Source of the DNA: an uncultured Porphyromonadaceae bacterium
GTDB taxonomy: Bacteria; Bacteroidota; Bacteroidia; Bacteroidales; Muribaculaceae
Direction: 5' to 3'
Assembly (NCBI GenBank): GCA_905202215.1
Contig: CAJKRG010000076.1
Coordinates: forward strand, 1-7,331
DNA length: 7,331 nt
Both the position numbers and the translations under genes were made by a program. Every line of letters starts with the position of its first letter. Within the stretch, counting starts at the first letter, position 1. The notes beneath the pieces are model-generated. The model saw nothing but the letters and a program-made list of their open reading frames with translations. It was not told where the DNA came from and searched no databases. This document shows, one piece after another, positions 1-6,965 of this stretch.

Positions 1-2
1 GC

Positions 3-23
3 GGGCGCGCCGAACGCGCGCCC
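3..23 (-). terminator. GC-rich hairpin after the beta-barrel gene, possible terminator
   Basis: An 8-bp perfect inverted repeat (GGGCGCGC at 3-10, GCGCGCCC at 16-23, 5-nt loop) lies about 20 nt past the stop codon of the minus-strand gene that ends at 44. Position and GC content fit an intrinsic terminator. Any T-run following on the minus strand would fall left of base 1, so it cannot be seen. It could also be a plain hairpin or part of a neighbouring feature outside the window. Confidence 0.5.
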
Positions 24-43
24 CTACTGCCTTTACTATGTTT

Positions 44-2482
44 TCAGAGTTTCTGGCCGGAGACGTCGTCGTTGTTGATACGTGCCGCTGTTTTCTTGAC
101 TACGACGTTGAGAGAACCGAAGCGGTAACTGAACGACACGCCGAAGTACGACTGACGGAGCGATGTCTGCACCTGCTCCGATATGAGATCGGAGTTTATG
201 CCATAATTGCGGTACTGGCGGGTCTTCGGTCCGAAGGGTCTGTTGGCACTTACGCGGACTGTGAGACGGTCTTCCTTAAGGAATGTGCGCTGCAGGCTCA
301 GGCCGTAGTGAATGCCGTCGGCGCCCATTTTGGAATAGGAATACACACCGCCGATGTTGCCGCTATACCAGCTGCCATAGGCGCGAAGCTGGAGCTTCCA
401 CGGAAGCTTCTGCGAAATATTGACATATGGATTGATAGTTCCACGGGTCTCCTTGAGCCCTACCGAGGGATATTTGTAGCTGAAGAGCCCGCCCCAGATA
501 TTCATCATCACCTGAGTCTTCGAGAACGGCGACCACTGGCAGTAGAGGCTCACGTTGAACTGGCGCGAGTGGTTGATGTTACCGTAGGTGTAGTAGGTAT
601 GCTCGTCGACAACGGTCTTGTACTGACCGATATTATCGTTGCTGAAATTGGCACCGAGTGTGAAGTCGAGGTTGAATTTAGCCTTGATGAGGCTGTAGTT
701 GAGGTTTATCTGGTTCTGTGTGGAGCTTTTGAGATCGGGATTACCCTGACTCGTTACCAGCGGCGTCTCGTTGACCGTGGGGTCGAGGTAGTAGACGCCC
801 GGGCGATATATGCGCCGGTTGTACGAAATCTTGACGGTGTTGGCGTCGTCGGGATTATAGCTCAGGGCGACATTAGGCGCGAAATCGCTGAGATTGCTGC
901 CGAACTTGCGTGCGTCACCTATGAGATATTTGGCCGAAAGACGCGAAAATTCATAGCGGAGGCCAGCGCGGGCACCGAATTTCTTGAGCTTGAGACGGTA
1001 GTCGAAATAGGCCGCGCCGATCGATGTGCGATGTATGAAATCGTCTTCCGTCTCATTGGCGCCGATATAGTCGCGGCGGGTCTTGGAGTGGTTGTTGCGG
1101 TGTACGAATTTGCCGCCGACATCAATCTTATGCTTGTCGCCGAGCGGGCGTGTCCAGTCGAGCTGCACTGTGTGCTCGGCATATTTCAGGTGTGAATCGG
1201 CGTCGATTCCGGAATACATCATCGGCGGATTCACAAGGTCGAAATACTCTGTCTCCTCTACCCTCTTCTGATTCGTGGTGCTTATCTGGTATGAGAGTGT
1301 TATTGTCTCGCCCTTGAGCCGGGTGCTTCGCTGATAGTTGGCCACACCGCCGAAGTCGAGGTAACGGTTTTCCCGATAACCGGTGCGGCTGCCATAGCTG
1401 TAGACCGACGAACCGTCGGCCTCCGACAGGCTTGTATGAGTGGTGCTGAACGGATCGGAAGAAGAAAGATAGAAATTACCCTCGATAGTTATAAGATTGA
1501 GCGTGTCGGACTCGTAACTGGCCTCAAAACCGCCGTATCCCGAATTGTTCTTGCTGTATCCTTCCGAAGTAGTATAAAGTTCCCTTCCGCTCGACTGATA
1601 GGTGCCCTTCTGCCAGCTTGTATATTCCGATTCGTGCTTTGAGAAGTTATAGTAGCCTCCGTTCATCGAAAAAGCCACCTTATCGATCTGCGATGTCATC
1701 CACAGGTTTGCCATCGGCACGGCGTTGCGGGTGTCGAATGAGACATTGGCGTTTCCCATCACACCCTTCAGAGCCGTCTGGGTGTCGGTGACGATATTCA
1801 GTATCGCGCCTACGCCCTCGGCGTCCTCCCGCGCTCCGGGGTCGGTAATGACCTCCACTTTCTTAATGCTCGACGCCGGGATGGCCTTGAAAATATCCTT
1901 GGCGTTATTGGTGAAAGCGTTGTTCGGGCGGCCGTTCTTGTAGATCTTGAAGTTGGACGAGCCGTTGACAAGTATCGTTCCGTCGGCCTCGACGGTCACC
2001 ATCGGTACCTTTTGGAGTATCTCGCTGAGAGTCGATGTGGGCGCCTCGCTGTCGGCCTGCACGTCGTAGCCTATGCGGTCGATTTCCTTGACCACAAGAG
2101 GGCGCTGGGCAGTCACGGTGATTTCGTTGAGGCTCGTGGACGACGGCAAAAGCACGATCTTGCCGAAGTCGGCGGAAGGCGCCGTTTCCGACAGCGTAAA
2201 ACGACGCTCAGCGGGCCGCGACGTCATGCCGACCAACGACAGCCTGTAGTCGCCCGGCGCGGCGAGAGAGGCGTTTATGAGACCGTCATCGCCTGTTACG
2301 GCTCCGGCTACAGGTTTGACGGTATCCGGCAGGGCAAATATGCGCCAGGTTACAAAACTTTCGGGGTTTCCGAGACTGTCGACGGCTGCGGCGCTGACGC
2401 TGTAGTCAGCCGCCCACACCGCCGCAGGGAGAAGAGAGAAGAACAGAAAAGAGCTAAAACGTGTCATAACCATTAGACACAT
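44..2482 (-). CDS. TonB-receptor-like outer-membrane beta-barrel protein
   Basis: An 812-residue outer-membrane protein. A signal peptide covers roughly residues 6-25 (hydrophobic SSFLFFSLLPAAVWAA). Residues ~27-113 form a small beta domain in the position of the carboxypeptidase-regulatory-like domain. Residues ~117-232 resemble a TonB-receptor plug (LNEITVTAQRP, later IKKVEVITDPGARED and GVGAILNIVT). The rest is rich in alternating aromatic beta-strands typical of the Bacteroidetes outer-membrane beta-barrel family. The end is YRFG followed by a KKTAARINNDD tail, a pattern frequent in Bacteroidales members, so the gene looks complete. I see no clear TonB box and no SusD-like partner, so the substrate is unknown; uptake or another envelope role are both possible. 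Start is uncertain: ATG at 2482, 2473 and 2467 are in frame, and the last gives the most typical signal peptide. A terminator upstream suggests its own promoter, which I could not identify. Confidence 0.9.
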   Translation of the reverse strand: MCLMVMTRFSSFLFFSLLPAAVWAADYSVSAAAVDSLGNPESFVTWRIFALPDTVKPVAGAVTGDDGLINASLAAPGDYRLSLVGMTSRPAERRFTLSETAPSADFGKIVLLPSSTSLNEITVTAQRPLVVKEIDRIGYDVQADSEAPTSTLSEILQKVPMVTVEADGTILVNGSSNFKIYKNGRPNNAFTNNAKDIFKAIPASSIKKVEVITDPGAREDAEGVGAILNIVTDTQTALKGVMGNANVSFDTRNAVPMANLWMTSQIDKVAFSMNGGYYNFSKHESEYTSWQKGTYQSSGRELYTTSEGYSKNNSGYGGFEASYESDTLNLITIEGNFYLSSSDPFSTTHTSLSEADGSSVYSYGSRTGYRENRYLDFGGVANYQRSTRLKGETITLSYQISTTNQKRVEETEYFDLVNPPMMYSGIDADSHLKYAEHTVQLDWTRPLGDKHKIDVGGKFVHRNNHSKTRRDYIGANETEDDFIHRTSIGAAYFDYRLKLKKFGARAGLRYEFSRLSAKYLIGDARKFGSNLSDFAPNVALSYNPDDANTVKISYNRRIYRPGVYYLDPTVNETPLVTSQGNPDLKSSTQNQINLNYSLIKAKFNLDFTLGANFSNDNIGQYKTVVDEHTYYTYGNINHSRQFNVSLYCQWSPFSKTQVMMNIWGGLFSYKYPSVGLKETRGTINPYVNISQKLPWKLQLRAYGSWYSGNIGGVYSYSKMGADGIHYGLSLQRTFLKEDRLTVRVSANRPFGPKTRQYRNYGINSDLISEQVQTSLRQSYFGVSFSYRFGSLNVVVKKTAARINNDDVSGQKL

Positions 2483-2495
2483 TTTTCTGCCTAAT

Positions 2496-2510
2496 GTTAC
2501 ACACTGTAAC
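2496..2510. promoter_or_regulatory. Short palindrome before the beta-barrel gene
   Basis: GTTAC-acact-GTAAC is a 5-bp perfect inverted repeat with a 5-nt spacer, 13 nt upstream of the first possible start codon of the beta-barrel gene. The size and position would suit an operator. The arms are short enough to occur by chance, and part of it overlaps the left end of the dispersed repeat. Confidence 0.25.
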
Positions 2511-2541
2511 TAAAAATTCAAGAGGATGTTTCATAATATCT
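2501..2541 (+). repeat. Dispersed ~40-bp repeat, copy 1
   Basis: This stretch matches 7263-7302 at about 34 of 41 positions with one gap. The right part (2521-2541) differs from copy 2 (7282-7302) at one base in 21, with core GTTTCATAATATCT. The left end shares ACACTGTAA. Both copies have the same orientation and both lie upstream of minus-strand genes. The GAGG(A/G)TGTTTCA string resembles ends of some Bacteroidetes insertion sequences as I remember them, so this may be a relic of a mobile-element end. A shared regulatory element is the alternative. Confidence 0.6.
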
Positions 2542-2553
2542 AAGAGGTGAACT

Positions 2554-2587
2554 AAAAAAGCCGCACCGGCCATCGGACCGATGCGAC
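2554..2587 (-). terminator. Intrinsic terminator of the PpiD-like gene
   Basis: Read on the minus strand, a 10-bp stem pairs 2587-2578 with 2569-2560, including two G-U wobbles, around an 8-nt loop. A run of six T follows (A-run at 2554-2559 on the plus strand). It starts about 30 nt after the stop codon of the folding-factor gene. It separates that gene from the downstream beta-barrel gene, arguing against a simple two-gene operon. Confidence 0.85.
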
Positions 2588-2615
2588 TTATATCAGGATA
2601 AGAAATATCAGTTAA

Positions 2616-4715
2616 TTATTCGCCTACTGCCTGAACGAAGTTGAGCGAACGGTTGTCGACCTTGTCGGCACCGAGGAGGAGAGGCAGAGCGTTATTGCGG
2701 CGGCTCAGACCGAAAGTCTGGTTGAAGCGCTGGCCGTATTCAGCCTCGGTGAAGGGACGGTTGTCGGTGTTGATGTCGGTTACCTGGAAGACAACGACAG
2801 CGCGGTTGCCCTTGACGGGGCCTACGAGCTTGCCTTTGGGAGCGGCGGCGATTGCACCCTGGATTCCGCTTTCGGCAAAACCGATGCTCACGGGCATTAC
2901 ACCTGCGATGGCTACGTCGCCTTCCTGTTTCTCGGATTTCATCACGCCGGCATATCCTGCGATATCGCTGGCCTTGCCTGCGTAGTCAGCCACAAGCTTG
3001 TCGGCCTTCTTACCGTTGCGGGCCTGTGCGCGGAGCTGGTTCACGACAGCAGCGCTGTTCCAGGGCATGTAGTCGTCATATACGTCGGTCACTGCAAGAG
3101 CTATGAGATAGCTCTGCTTGTCGTCCTGAAGCATGGGAGATACCTGACCTTTCTTGGCTTCGAGAGCCCACTTGACGAAGCGGCGCGACTCGGCGGCGTT
3201 GCCTACGCCGGTCGACGAAGCGCTCACCTGGTCGGTGAGGACGGAATATCCGGCAGCCTCGGCGTTGCCTACGAAATCGGCGGCCGAAGAGTTGTTGCTC
3301 ACGAATGTGCGGAGATCGCCGGTGAGCTTGTCGATGGTAGCCTGCGAGGGATCTACGGTATATTCGATTGTAGCGATGTCGTAGTAGTTTACGGGGGCGT
3401 TACGCTTGTTGACCATGTAGATGCCTTCGACGGGCTGACCCTGCACGGTATCGTTGATAACGAAAGCCTTGCCTACAGCCGCAGATGCGAGAGCGTTCTT
3501 CATGCGGTCGGTGAGGCCGATACCTTCGAGAGGAGTCCATACGCTGTCCTGACCCTGCACGGTCGAGCCGTTGCTTACTTCGGCTGCGGTCTTGCCCGAG
3601 TTGATGAGGGCCGCGATGCTGTCGAGGCTGGTACCGGGAGTGGCCTGTACCATTGTGATGTTGATGGAGTCGATACCGGCGGTGACACCGTTGAGTTTGG
3701 CGATGGTGTAGCTGTCGCCATCCTGTGCGATTACCGCGGCCTGACCGGCGGTGTGCTCGTCAAGGAATGTCTTGAGGCGGTTGTCGCGCACAGCCGAGCG
3801 GGGCACGTTAACAGTGCTTACCACGAAGTTGGCATTGTTGGCCACGCCCTGAGTGCCTTCAGTTTCGTTGAGAGCAACGACTGCATTCTCTACAACCTGC
3901 TGTGCGGCGATACGGTCTTCCGACGAAGGCTCTACGGGAACGTAGATGTAGCTTACCTCGCGGGTTTCCTCGTCGAGACGGTAGTTCTGCTTCTGGGAGT
4001 TCCAGAGTGCCTGTACATCGGCGTCGGAGAATTCGATCTGGTCATCGCCTACGGCAGCGGCATCAACGGTCACGAACTCGATGTGGCGGGTGGTGGCGTT
4101 ATCGTCGTAGAAGCTCTTTGCGTCGAGATTATTGTAAGTATAAAGGCCGGTCACGAGGCTCATGAACTTCTGATTGAGCATGGTGGATTCCATCTCCTTC
4201 TCCTGGTTGGCCCAGATACGGCGGAGTTCCTCGCCTGCCTGGGGACGGAGACCGTACTTGGCAGGATTCATCATGGCGTCGTAGACGGCAGCGCCGCTCA
4301 CTTCGGGAAGCTGAAGCTGCTGCGAGAGATACATGATCATCTGATATGCGGCGGGGTGCATGTTGGGGCCGGTGAGAGCCTCGGAGATTTCCTTGTCGGT
4401 GACACTGATACCGAGGTCTTTATATTCTTTGTCGAGCAGTTTCTCGGTGAGGAGACCCTGGATAACAGTCTGTGTGAGGACGTCGTTGCTGTAGTCGCGG
4501 CCCTGGTTGCGGAGCTGTTCGCCGGTCTGGGTGAGACGGTTCTGATAGTCCTGATATTCCACTGTCACACCTCCGGCCTTTGCCACGGTGGTGGGAGAGC
4601 CGAAATAGGTGCGTCCTGAGGTCAGGAAGTCGCCCAGGATGAATGCAAGCAGTGCCACGATGATGATGATGAACAGCAGCACCGACTTGTTTCTGATTTT
4701 CTCTAAGGTTGCCAT
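2616..4715 (-). CDS. ppiD: PpiD/SurA-like membrane-anchored periplasmic folding factor (peptidylprolyl isomerase family)
   Basis: A 699-residue protein with a short cytoplasmic N-terminus, one membrane segment at about residues 12-31 (VLLFIIIIVALLAFILGDFL) and a large periplasmic part. Residues ~40-200 resemble the SurA N-terminal chaperone domain (VTVEYQDYQNRL, LLTEKLLDKEYKDLGISVTDKEI). Length and layout fit Bacteroidetes PpiD-type proteins, which help outer-membrane and secreted proteins fold. In the region where a parvulin domain is expected (~345-440), the usual HIL-type histidine motif reads INITMVQ and the GGDLGWF-type motif reads QGQDSVWT. Isomerase activity is therefore doubtful and a chaperone role is more likely. 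The start follows a good promoter by about 35 nt of leader, and a terminator follows the stop, so it is probably monocistronic. The symbol is by family resemblance. Confidence 0.88.
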   Translation of the reverse strand: MATLEKIRNKSVLLFIIIIVALLAFILGDFLTSGRTYFGSPTTVAKAGGVTVEYQDYQNRLTQTGEQLRNQGRDYSNDVLTQTVIQGLLTEKLLDKEYKDLGISVTDKEISEALTGPNMHPAAYQMIMYLSQQLQLPEVSGAAVYDAMMNPAKYGLRPQAGEELRRIWANQEKEMESTMLNQKFMSLVTGLYTYNNLDAKSFYDDNATTRHIEFVTVDAAAVGDDQIEFSDADVQALWNSQKQNYRLDEETREVSYIYVPVEPSSEDRIAAQQVVENAVVALNETEGTQGVANNANFVVSTVNVPRSAVRDNRLKTFLDEHTAGQAAVIAQDGDSYTIAKLNGVTAGIDSINITMVQATPGTSLDSIAALINSGKTAAEVSNGSTVQGQDSVWTPLEGIGLTDRMKNALASAAVGKAFVINDTVQGQPVEGIYMVNKRNAPVNYYDIATIEYTVDPSQATIDKLTGDLRTFVSNNSSAADFVGNAEAAGYSVLTDQVSASSTGVGNAAESRRFVKWALEAKKGQVSPMLQDDKQSYLIALAVTDVYDDYMPWNSAAVVNQLRAQARNGKKADKLVADYAGKASDIAGYAGVMKSEKQEGDVAIAGVMPVSIGFAESGIQGAIAAAPKGKLVGPVKGNRAVVVFQVTDINTDNRPFTEAEYGQRFNQTFGLSRRNNALPLLLGADKVDNRSLNFVQAVGE

Positions 4716-4741
4716 TGTATGATAAGTGGTTTAATTATTTT

Positions 4742-4774
4742 CGGATAAAAGCGCACAAAGATACGCTTTTTCCG
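4742..4774. promoter_or_regulatory. Inverted repeat framing the -7 box of the ppiD-like promoter
   Basis: CGGATAAAAGCG (4742-4753) and CGCTTTTTCCG (4764-4774) are inverted copies, pairing 11 bp with one bulged base. The 10-nt gap between them contains the -7 promoter box. A repressor bound here would cover the promoter and start site; in RNA only the downstream arm would be transcribed. No regulator is recognisable in the window. Confidence 0.35.
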
Positions 4775-4787
4775 CCGAAAAATCAAA
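4756..4787 (-). promoter_or_regulatory. Bacteroidetes-type promoter of the ppiD-like gene
   Basis: On the minus strand TTTG (4787-4784) is followed after 20 nt by TATCTTTG (4763-4756). This matches the -33 TTTG and -7 TAnnTTTG consensus of the Bacteroidetes primary sigma factor exactly. Transcription would start around 4750, giving a leader of about 35 nt before the ATG at 4715. Confidence 0.8.
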
Positions 4788-4826
4788 ACGGAAACCCCGA
4801 AAACACCCCCTCCAAGTTATTATTTA

Positions 4827-4843
4827 GGCATTATTAGTGCCTG
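4827..4843. other. Small hairpin in the divergent spacer
   Basis: AGGCA (4827-4831) and TGCCT (4839-4843) form a 5-bp inverted repeat with a 7-nt loop, 75 nt upstream of the small exported-protein gene. It may be a regulatory site or leader hairpin. It is short enough to be chance. Confidence 0.2.
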
Positions 4844-4917
4844 CTGTGCAAATAAAGCCGGCAAAAGCCGTGTGAACCGCATGCAATAGCCGAACGTTTA
4901 AACAGAAAAGCGACAAC

Positions 4918-5385
4918 ATGAAAAGAATCGTTTCAACAGCATTAATGACTCTGGCGTGCGCCGGTCTGGCCTCGTCACAGGGCTTTGTCAACGTCGGTTA
5001 TGCCGGCGATGGCTTTGCATTTTCAATCGGTACACCCGTCTATCCGTCTGTCATAGTGCCGCCAGCTCCGGCCGTGGTACCGGCAGTGATTCCGCTCATG
5101 CCCGGCTATGACGACTACGGGCATTATGACAAACATATGCGCAAGGCCCGCAAATATGCCCGCAAGGCAGCCAAGCATTATCGCAAGGCCGTAGGCCGCC
5201 CGGCCCCCGTCCGCTCAGGCGCGATGATAGCCACGCCTTTCGGCACTGTATATCTCGGAACTCCGGCCCGCTACGACTATGACGACGATGACTGGGATGA
5301 CGACGATTACGAAGACTACTACAAGCACATGCGCAAAAAGCATAAGAAACACAAAAAGCACCACCATCATCATCACGATGATTAG
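4918..5385 (+). CDS. Small exported protein with acidic patch and histidine/lysine-rich tail, unknown function
   Basis: I do not recognise this 155-residue protein. Residues 1-20 look like a cleavable signal peptide (MKRIVSTALMTLACAGLASS), so it is likely periplasmic or surface located. Next come a short glycine/aromatic stretch, a proline-rich segment (~47-62), a basic segment (72-93) and a core with TPFGTVYLGTP (106-115). A strongly acidic patch (~120-133, DYDDDDWDDDDYED) follows, then a Lys/His tail with six consecutive histidines (148-153) and two aspartates. DDYxxYxKHMRK occurs twice, at 65-76 and 129-140, suggesting internal duplication. The tail could bind divalent metals or polyanions; this is inference from composition. 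The ATG at 4918 is supported by the signal peptide and a weak purine-rich stretch upstream. No TAnnTTTG promoter is visible in 4800-4917. It diverges from the folding-factor gene and converges on metK. Confidence 0.75.
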   Translation: MKRIVSTALMTLACAGLASSQGFVNVGYAGDGFAFSIGTPVYPSVIVPPAPAVVPAVIPLMPGYDDYGHYDKHMRKARKYARKAAKHYRKAVGRPAPVRSGAMIATPFGTVYLGTPARYDYDDDDWDDDDYEDYYKHMRKKHKKHKKHHHHHHDD

Positions 5386-5468
5386 GAAATCAGGAGGCTA
5401 AGATATTAGGAAATTAGGATGTTAGAATGTTAAGAGTTAAGGTGATAGGATATTAGGTGCTTAGTGCA
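5382..5468 (+). repeat. Array of 8-bp degenerate units (TTAGGANN), left arm
   Basis: Eleven consecutive units of 8 bp, one of them 7 bp, run from 5382 to 5468. Examples are TTAGGAAA (5382 and 5406), CTAAGATA (5398), TTAGGATG (5414) and TTAGGTGC (5453). The first unit contains the TAG stop codon of the small exported-protein gene (5383-5385). The 8-bp phase carries on weakly to 5485-5500, where TTGGGATA and TCGGAGGC form one arm of the central hairpin. The units are diverged from one another but keep their spacing. Confidence 0.85.
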
Positions 5469-5475
5469 TAAACAT

Positions 5476-5529
5476 AAAAAGGATTTGGGATATCGGAGGC
5501 TTGTAATCGCAATGCTCCAATATCCCAAA
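5476..5529 (-). terminator. Intrinsic terminator hairpin downstream of metK
   Basis: TTTGGGATATCGGAG (5484-5498) pairs with CTCCAATATCCCAAA (5515-5529) around a 16-nt loop. There is one C-A mismatch on the plus strand, but on the minus-strand transcript it becomes a G-U wobble, so all 15 pairs form. A run of five T follows on the minus strand (5480-5476). No T-run follows on the plus strand, so it probably ends metK transcripts, about 100 nt after the stop codon. Confidence 0.7.
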
Positions 5530-5632
5530 CTCTATAATAGCAGGCTCCCTAAGCTCCTAATATCTTAGCGGCTTAGCCTCCAAACCTCTTAATCTCTTAT
5601 TTTCCTAATTTCCTAATCTCTTAATCTCCTAG
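5513..5632 (-). repeat. Array of 8-bp degenerate units (YTARGANN), right arm
   Basis: On the minus strand, fifteen 8-nt steps from 5632 down to 5513 keep an exact 8-bp phase without any indel. Eleven consecutive units match (for example CTAGGAGA at 5632-5625, TTAGGAAA at 5616-5609 and again at 5608-5601, CTAAGATA at 5568-5561). Two degenerate units follow, then TTGGGATA and TTGGAGCA. The first unit contains the TAG stop codon of metK (5631-5629). The array points toward the left array, so the two face each other; the segment CTAAGATATTAGGA of the left arm has an exact inverted partner at 5555-5568. Confidence 0.85.
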
Positions 5633-6912
5633 AAGAAGGCGGTGCGGATAGCGTCGACTGCGTCGAGTTTTTCCCAGGTGAAGAGTTCGACCTCGCGGGT
5701 GAAGGGTGCCTCGTAGTGCGAGGAGAATGTCTTGGTTACGGTACGCGGTGTACGGCCTACATGACCGTATGAAGCGGTCTCGCGATAGATGGGATTGCGC
5801 AGTTTAAGACGCTTCTCGATGGCTCCGGGCCGCATGTCGAAGAGTTTATACACCTGTTCGGCGATTTCGGCATCCGAAAGGCCGACATGGGCCGTGCCGT
5901 AGGTATTTACGTTGAGACTCACAGGCGCTGCCACACCGATGGCGTAAGCCACCTGCACAAGCACACGGTCGGCAACACCGGCGGCAACCAGATTCTTGGC
6001 GATATGACGTGCGGCATAAGCTGCCGAACGGTCTACCTTCGAAGGATCTTTTCCAGAGAAAGCTCCGCCGCCGTGAGCTCCGTGGCCGCCGTAGGTATCG
6101 ACGATTATCTTGCGGCCGGTCAGACCGGTATCGCCATGCGGACCGCCGATCACGAACTTGCCCGTGGGATTCACGAAAAGCTTATAATCTGTGTCGAACA
6201 TTGCCGAGATATTGGCATCGAGCTTCTCGCGGAAGCGCGGTATGAGGATATCGCGCACGTCGCGACGTATGATCTCGAGCATTTTCTCGTCGGCCTCGGC
6301 CTGGGTAATACCCTCTTTGGCAGCGTCGATAAACTCGTCGTGCTGGGTCGATACCACGATGGTATCGATACGCACGGGACGGTTGTTTTCGTCGTACTCG
6401 ACAGTTACCTGACTCTTTGCGTCGGGGCGCAGATAGGTCATGTCGACGCCCTCGCGGCGTATTTCGGCGAGCGCCATCAAGAGCCCGTGGCTCAGTGCGA
6501 GAGTAAGGGGTATATAGAGCGGCGTCTCGTTTGTGGCGTAGCCGAACATCATGCCCTGGTCGCCGGCTCCCTGCTCGGCAGTGTCGCCGCGGTCGACACC
6601 GCGGTTGATGTCGGGACTCTGCTCGTGCACGGCAAGGAGAACACCGCAACTGTTTCCGTCGAAGCGGAGATCGGATCGGTCATAGCCGATTTCGTTGATC
6701 ACTCTGCGGGCGGTTTCCTGCATATCTACATAAGCCTCGCTCTTGATCTCACCGGCTACAACGACCTGACCTGTAGTGACAAGAGTCTCGCAGGCAACCT
6801 TCGACTGCGGATCCCGGGCAAGAAATTCGTCGAGCACTGCATCGGAAATCTGATCGGCCACCTTGTCGGGGTGACCCTCAGAAACGGATTCGGAAGTAAA
6901 CAGATAATTCAT
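5629..6912 (-). CDS. metK: S-adenosylmethionine synthetase (methionine adenosyltransferase)
   Basis: A 427-residue cytoplasmic enzyme that makes S-adenosylmethionine from ATP and methionine, releasing phosphate and pyrophosphate; it normally works as a tetramer. All family signatures are present: GHPDK (13-17, with the catalytic His14), GAGDQGMMFGYA (115-126), DAKSQVT (164-170), the HGDTGLTGRK segment (259-268) and the glycine-rich GGGAFSGKDPSKVDRS (281-296). It is longer than the ~384-residue E. coli enzyme, as expected for the Bacteroidetes branch. The ATG at 6912 starts the conserved MNYLFTSESVSEGHPDK directly and is preceded by AT-rich sequence without a Shine-Dalgarno motif. A promoter and SAM-II-type riboswitch lie upstream, implying feedback control by SAM. 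The TAG stop forms part of the first unit of the downstream 8-bp repeat array. Confidence 0.99.
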   Translation of the reverse strand: MNYLFTSESVSEGHPDKVADQISDAVLDEFLARDPQSKVACETLVTTGQVVVAGEIKSEAYVDMQETARRVINEIGYDRSDLRFDGNSCGVLLAVHEQSPDINRGVDRGDTAEQGAGDQGMMFGYATNETPLYIPLTLALSHGLLMALAEIRREGVDMTYLRPDAKSQVTVEYDENNRPVRIDTIVVSTQHDEFIDAAKEGITQAEADEKMLEIIRRDVRDILIPRFREKLDANISAMFDTDYKLFVNPTGKFVIGGPHGDTGLTGRKIIVDTYGGHGAHGGGAFSGKDPSKVDRSAAYAARHIAKNLVAAGVADRVLVQVAYAIGVAAPVSLNVNTYGTAHVGLSDAEIAEQVYKLFDMRPGAIEKRLKLRNPIYRETASYGHVGRTPRTVTKTFSSHYEAPFTREVELFTWEKLDAVDAIRTAFF

Positions 6913-6915
6913 ATT

Positions 6916-6950
6916 AAATTAAGAATGATGAATTATGAATGATGATTTTA
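6916..6950 (+). repeat. Short 7-bp tandem array next to the metK start
   Basis: AAATTAA, GAATGAT (6923), GAATTAT (6930), GAATGAT (6937) and GATTTTA (6944) follow one another in 7-bp phase, giving a 9-bp direct repeat GAATGATGA 14 bp apart. Being AT-rich and unstructured, it could help ribosome access to the metK start. It may also be low-complexity drift. Confidence 0.5.
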
Positions 6951-6965
6951 TTTATCTCATAAACT

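Noticed and set aside
38..1195. Long open frame (385 codons) on the plus strand, antisense to the beta-barrel gene
   Set aside because: The opposite strand encodes a full, recognisable outer-membrane protein with signal peptide and barrel. The antisense product has no family features, and long antisense frames are common opposite GC-rich codons.
2461..2480. GTGTC..GACAC inverted repeat over the start of the beta-barrel gene
   Set aside because: Only 5-bp arms with a 10-nt gap, overlapping coding sequence; chance is a sufficient explanation.
3753..4619. 288-codon open frame antisense to the PpiD-like gene
   Set aside because: It mirrors a clear folding-factor gene with its own promoter and terminator. 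No signal, domain or start context supports it.
5359..5376. Six histidine codons as a possible cloning-vector His tag
   Set aside because: The codons are mixed CAC/CAT, the run follows a natural Lys/His-rich tail and is followed by two Asp codons, and the flanking sequence is native repeat spacer, not vector.
5887..6942. 351-codon open frame antisense to metK
   Set aside because: metK is unmistakable on the other strand. This frame is a shadow of its codon pattern.
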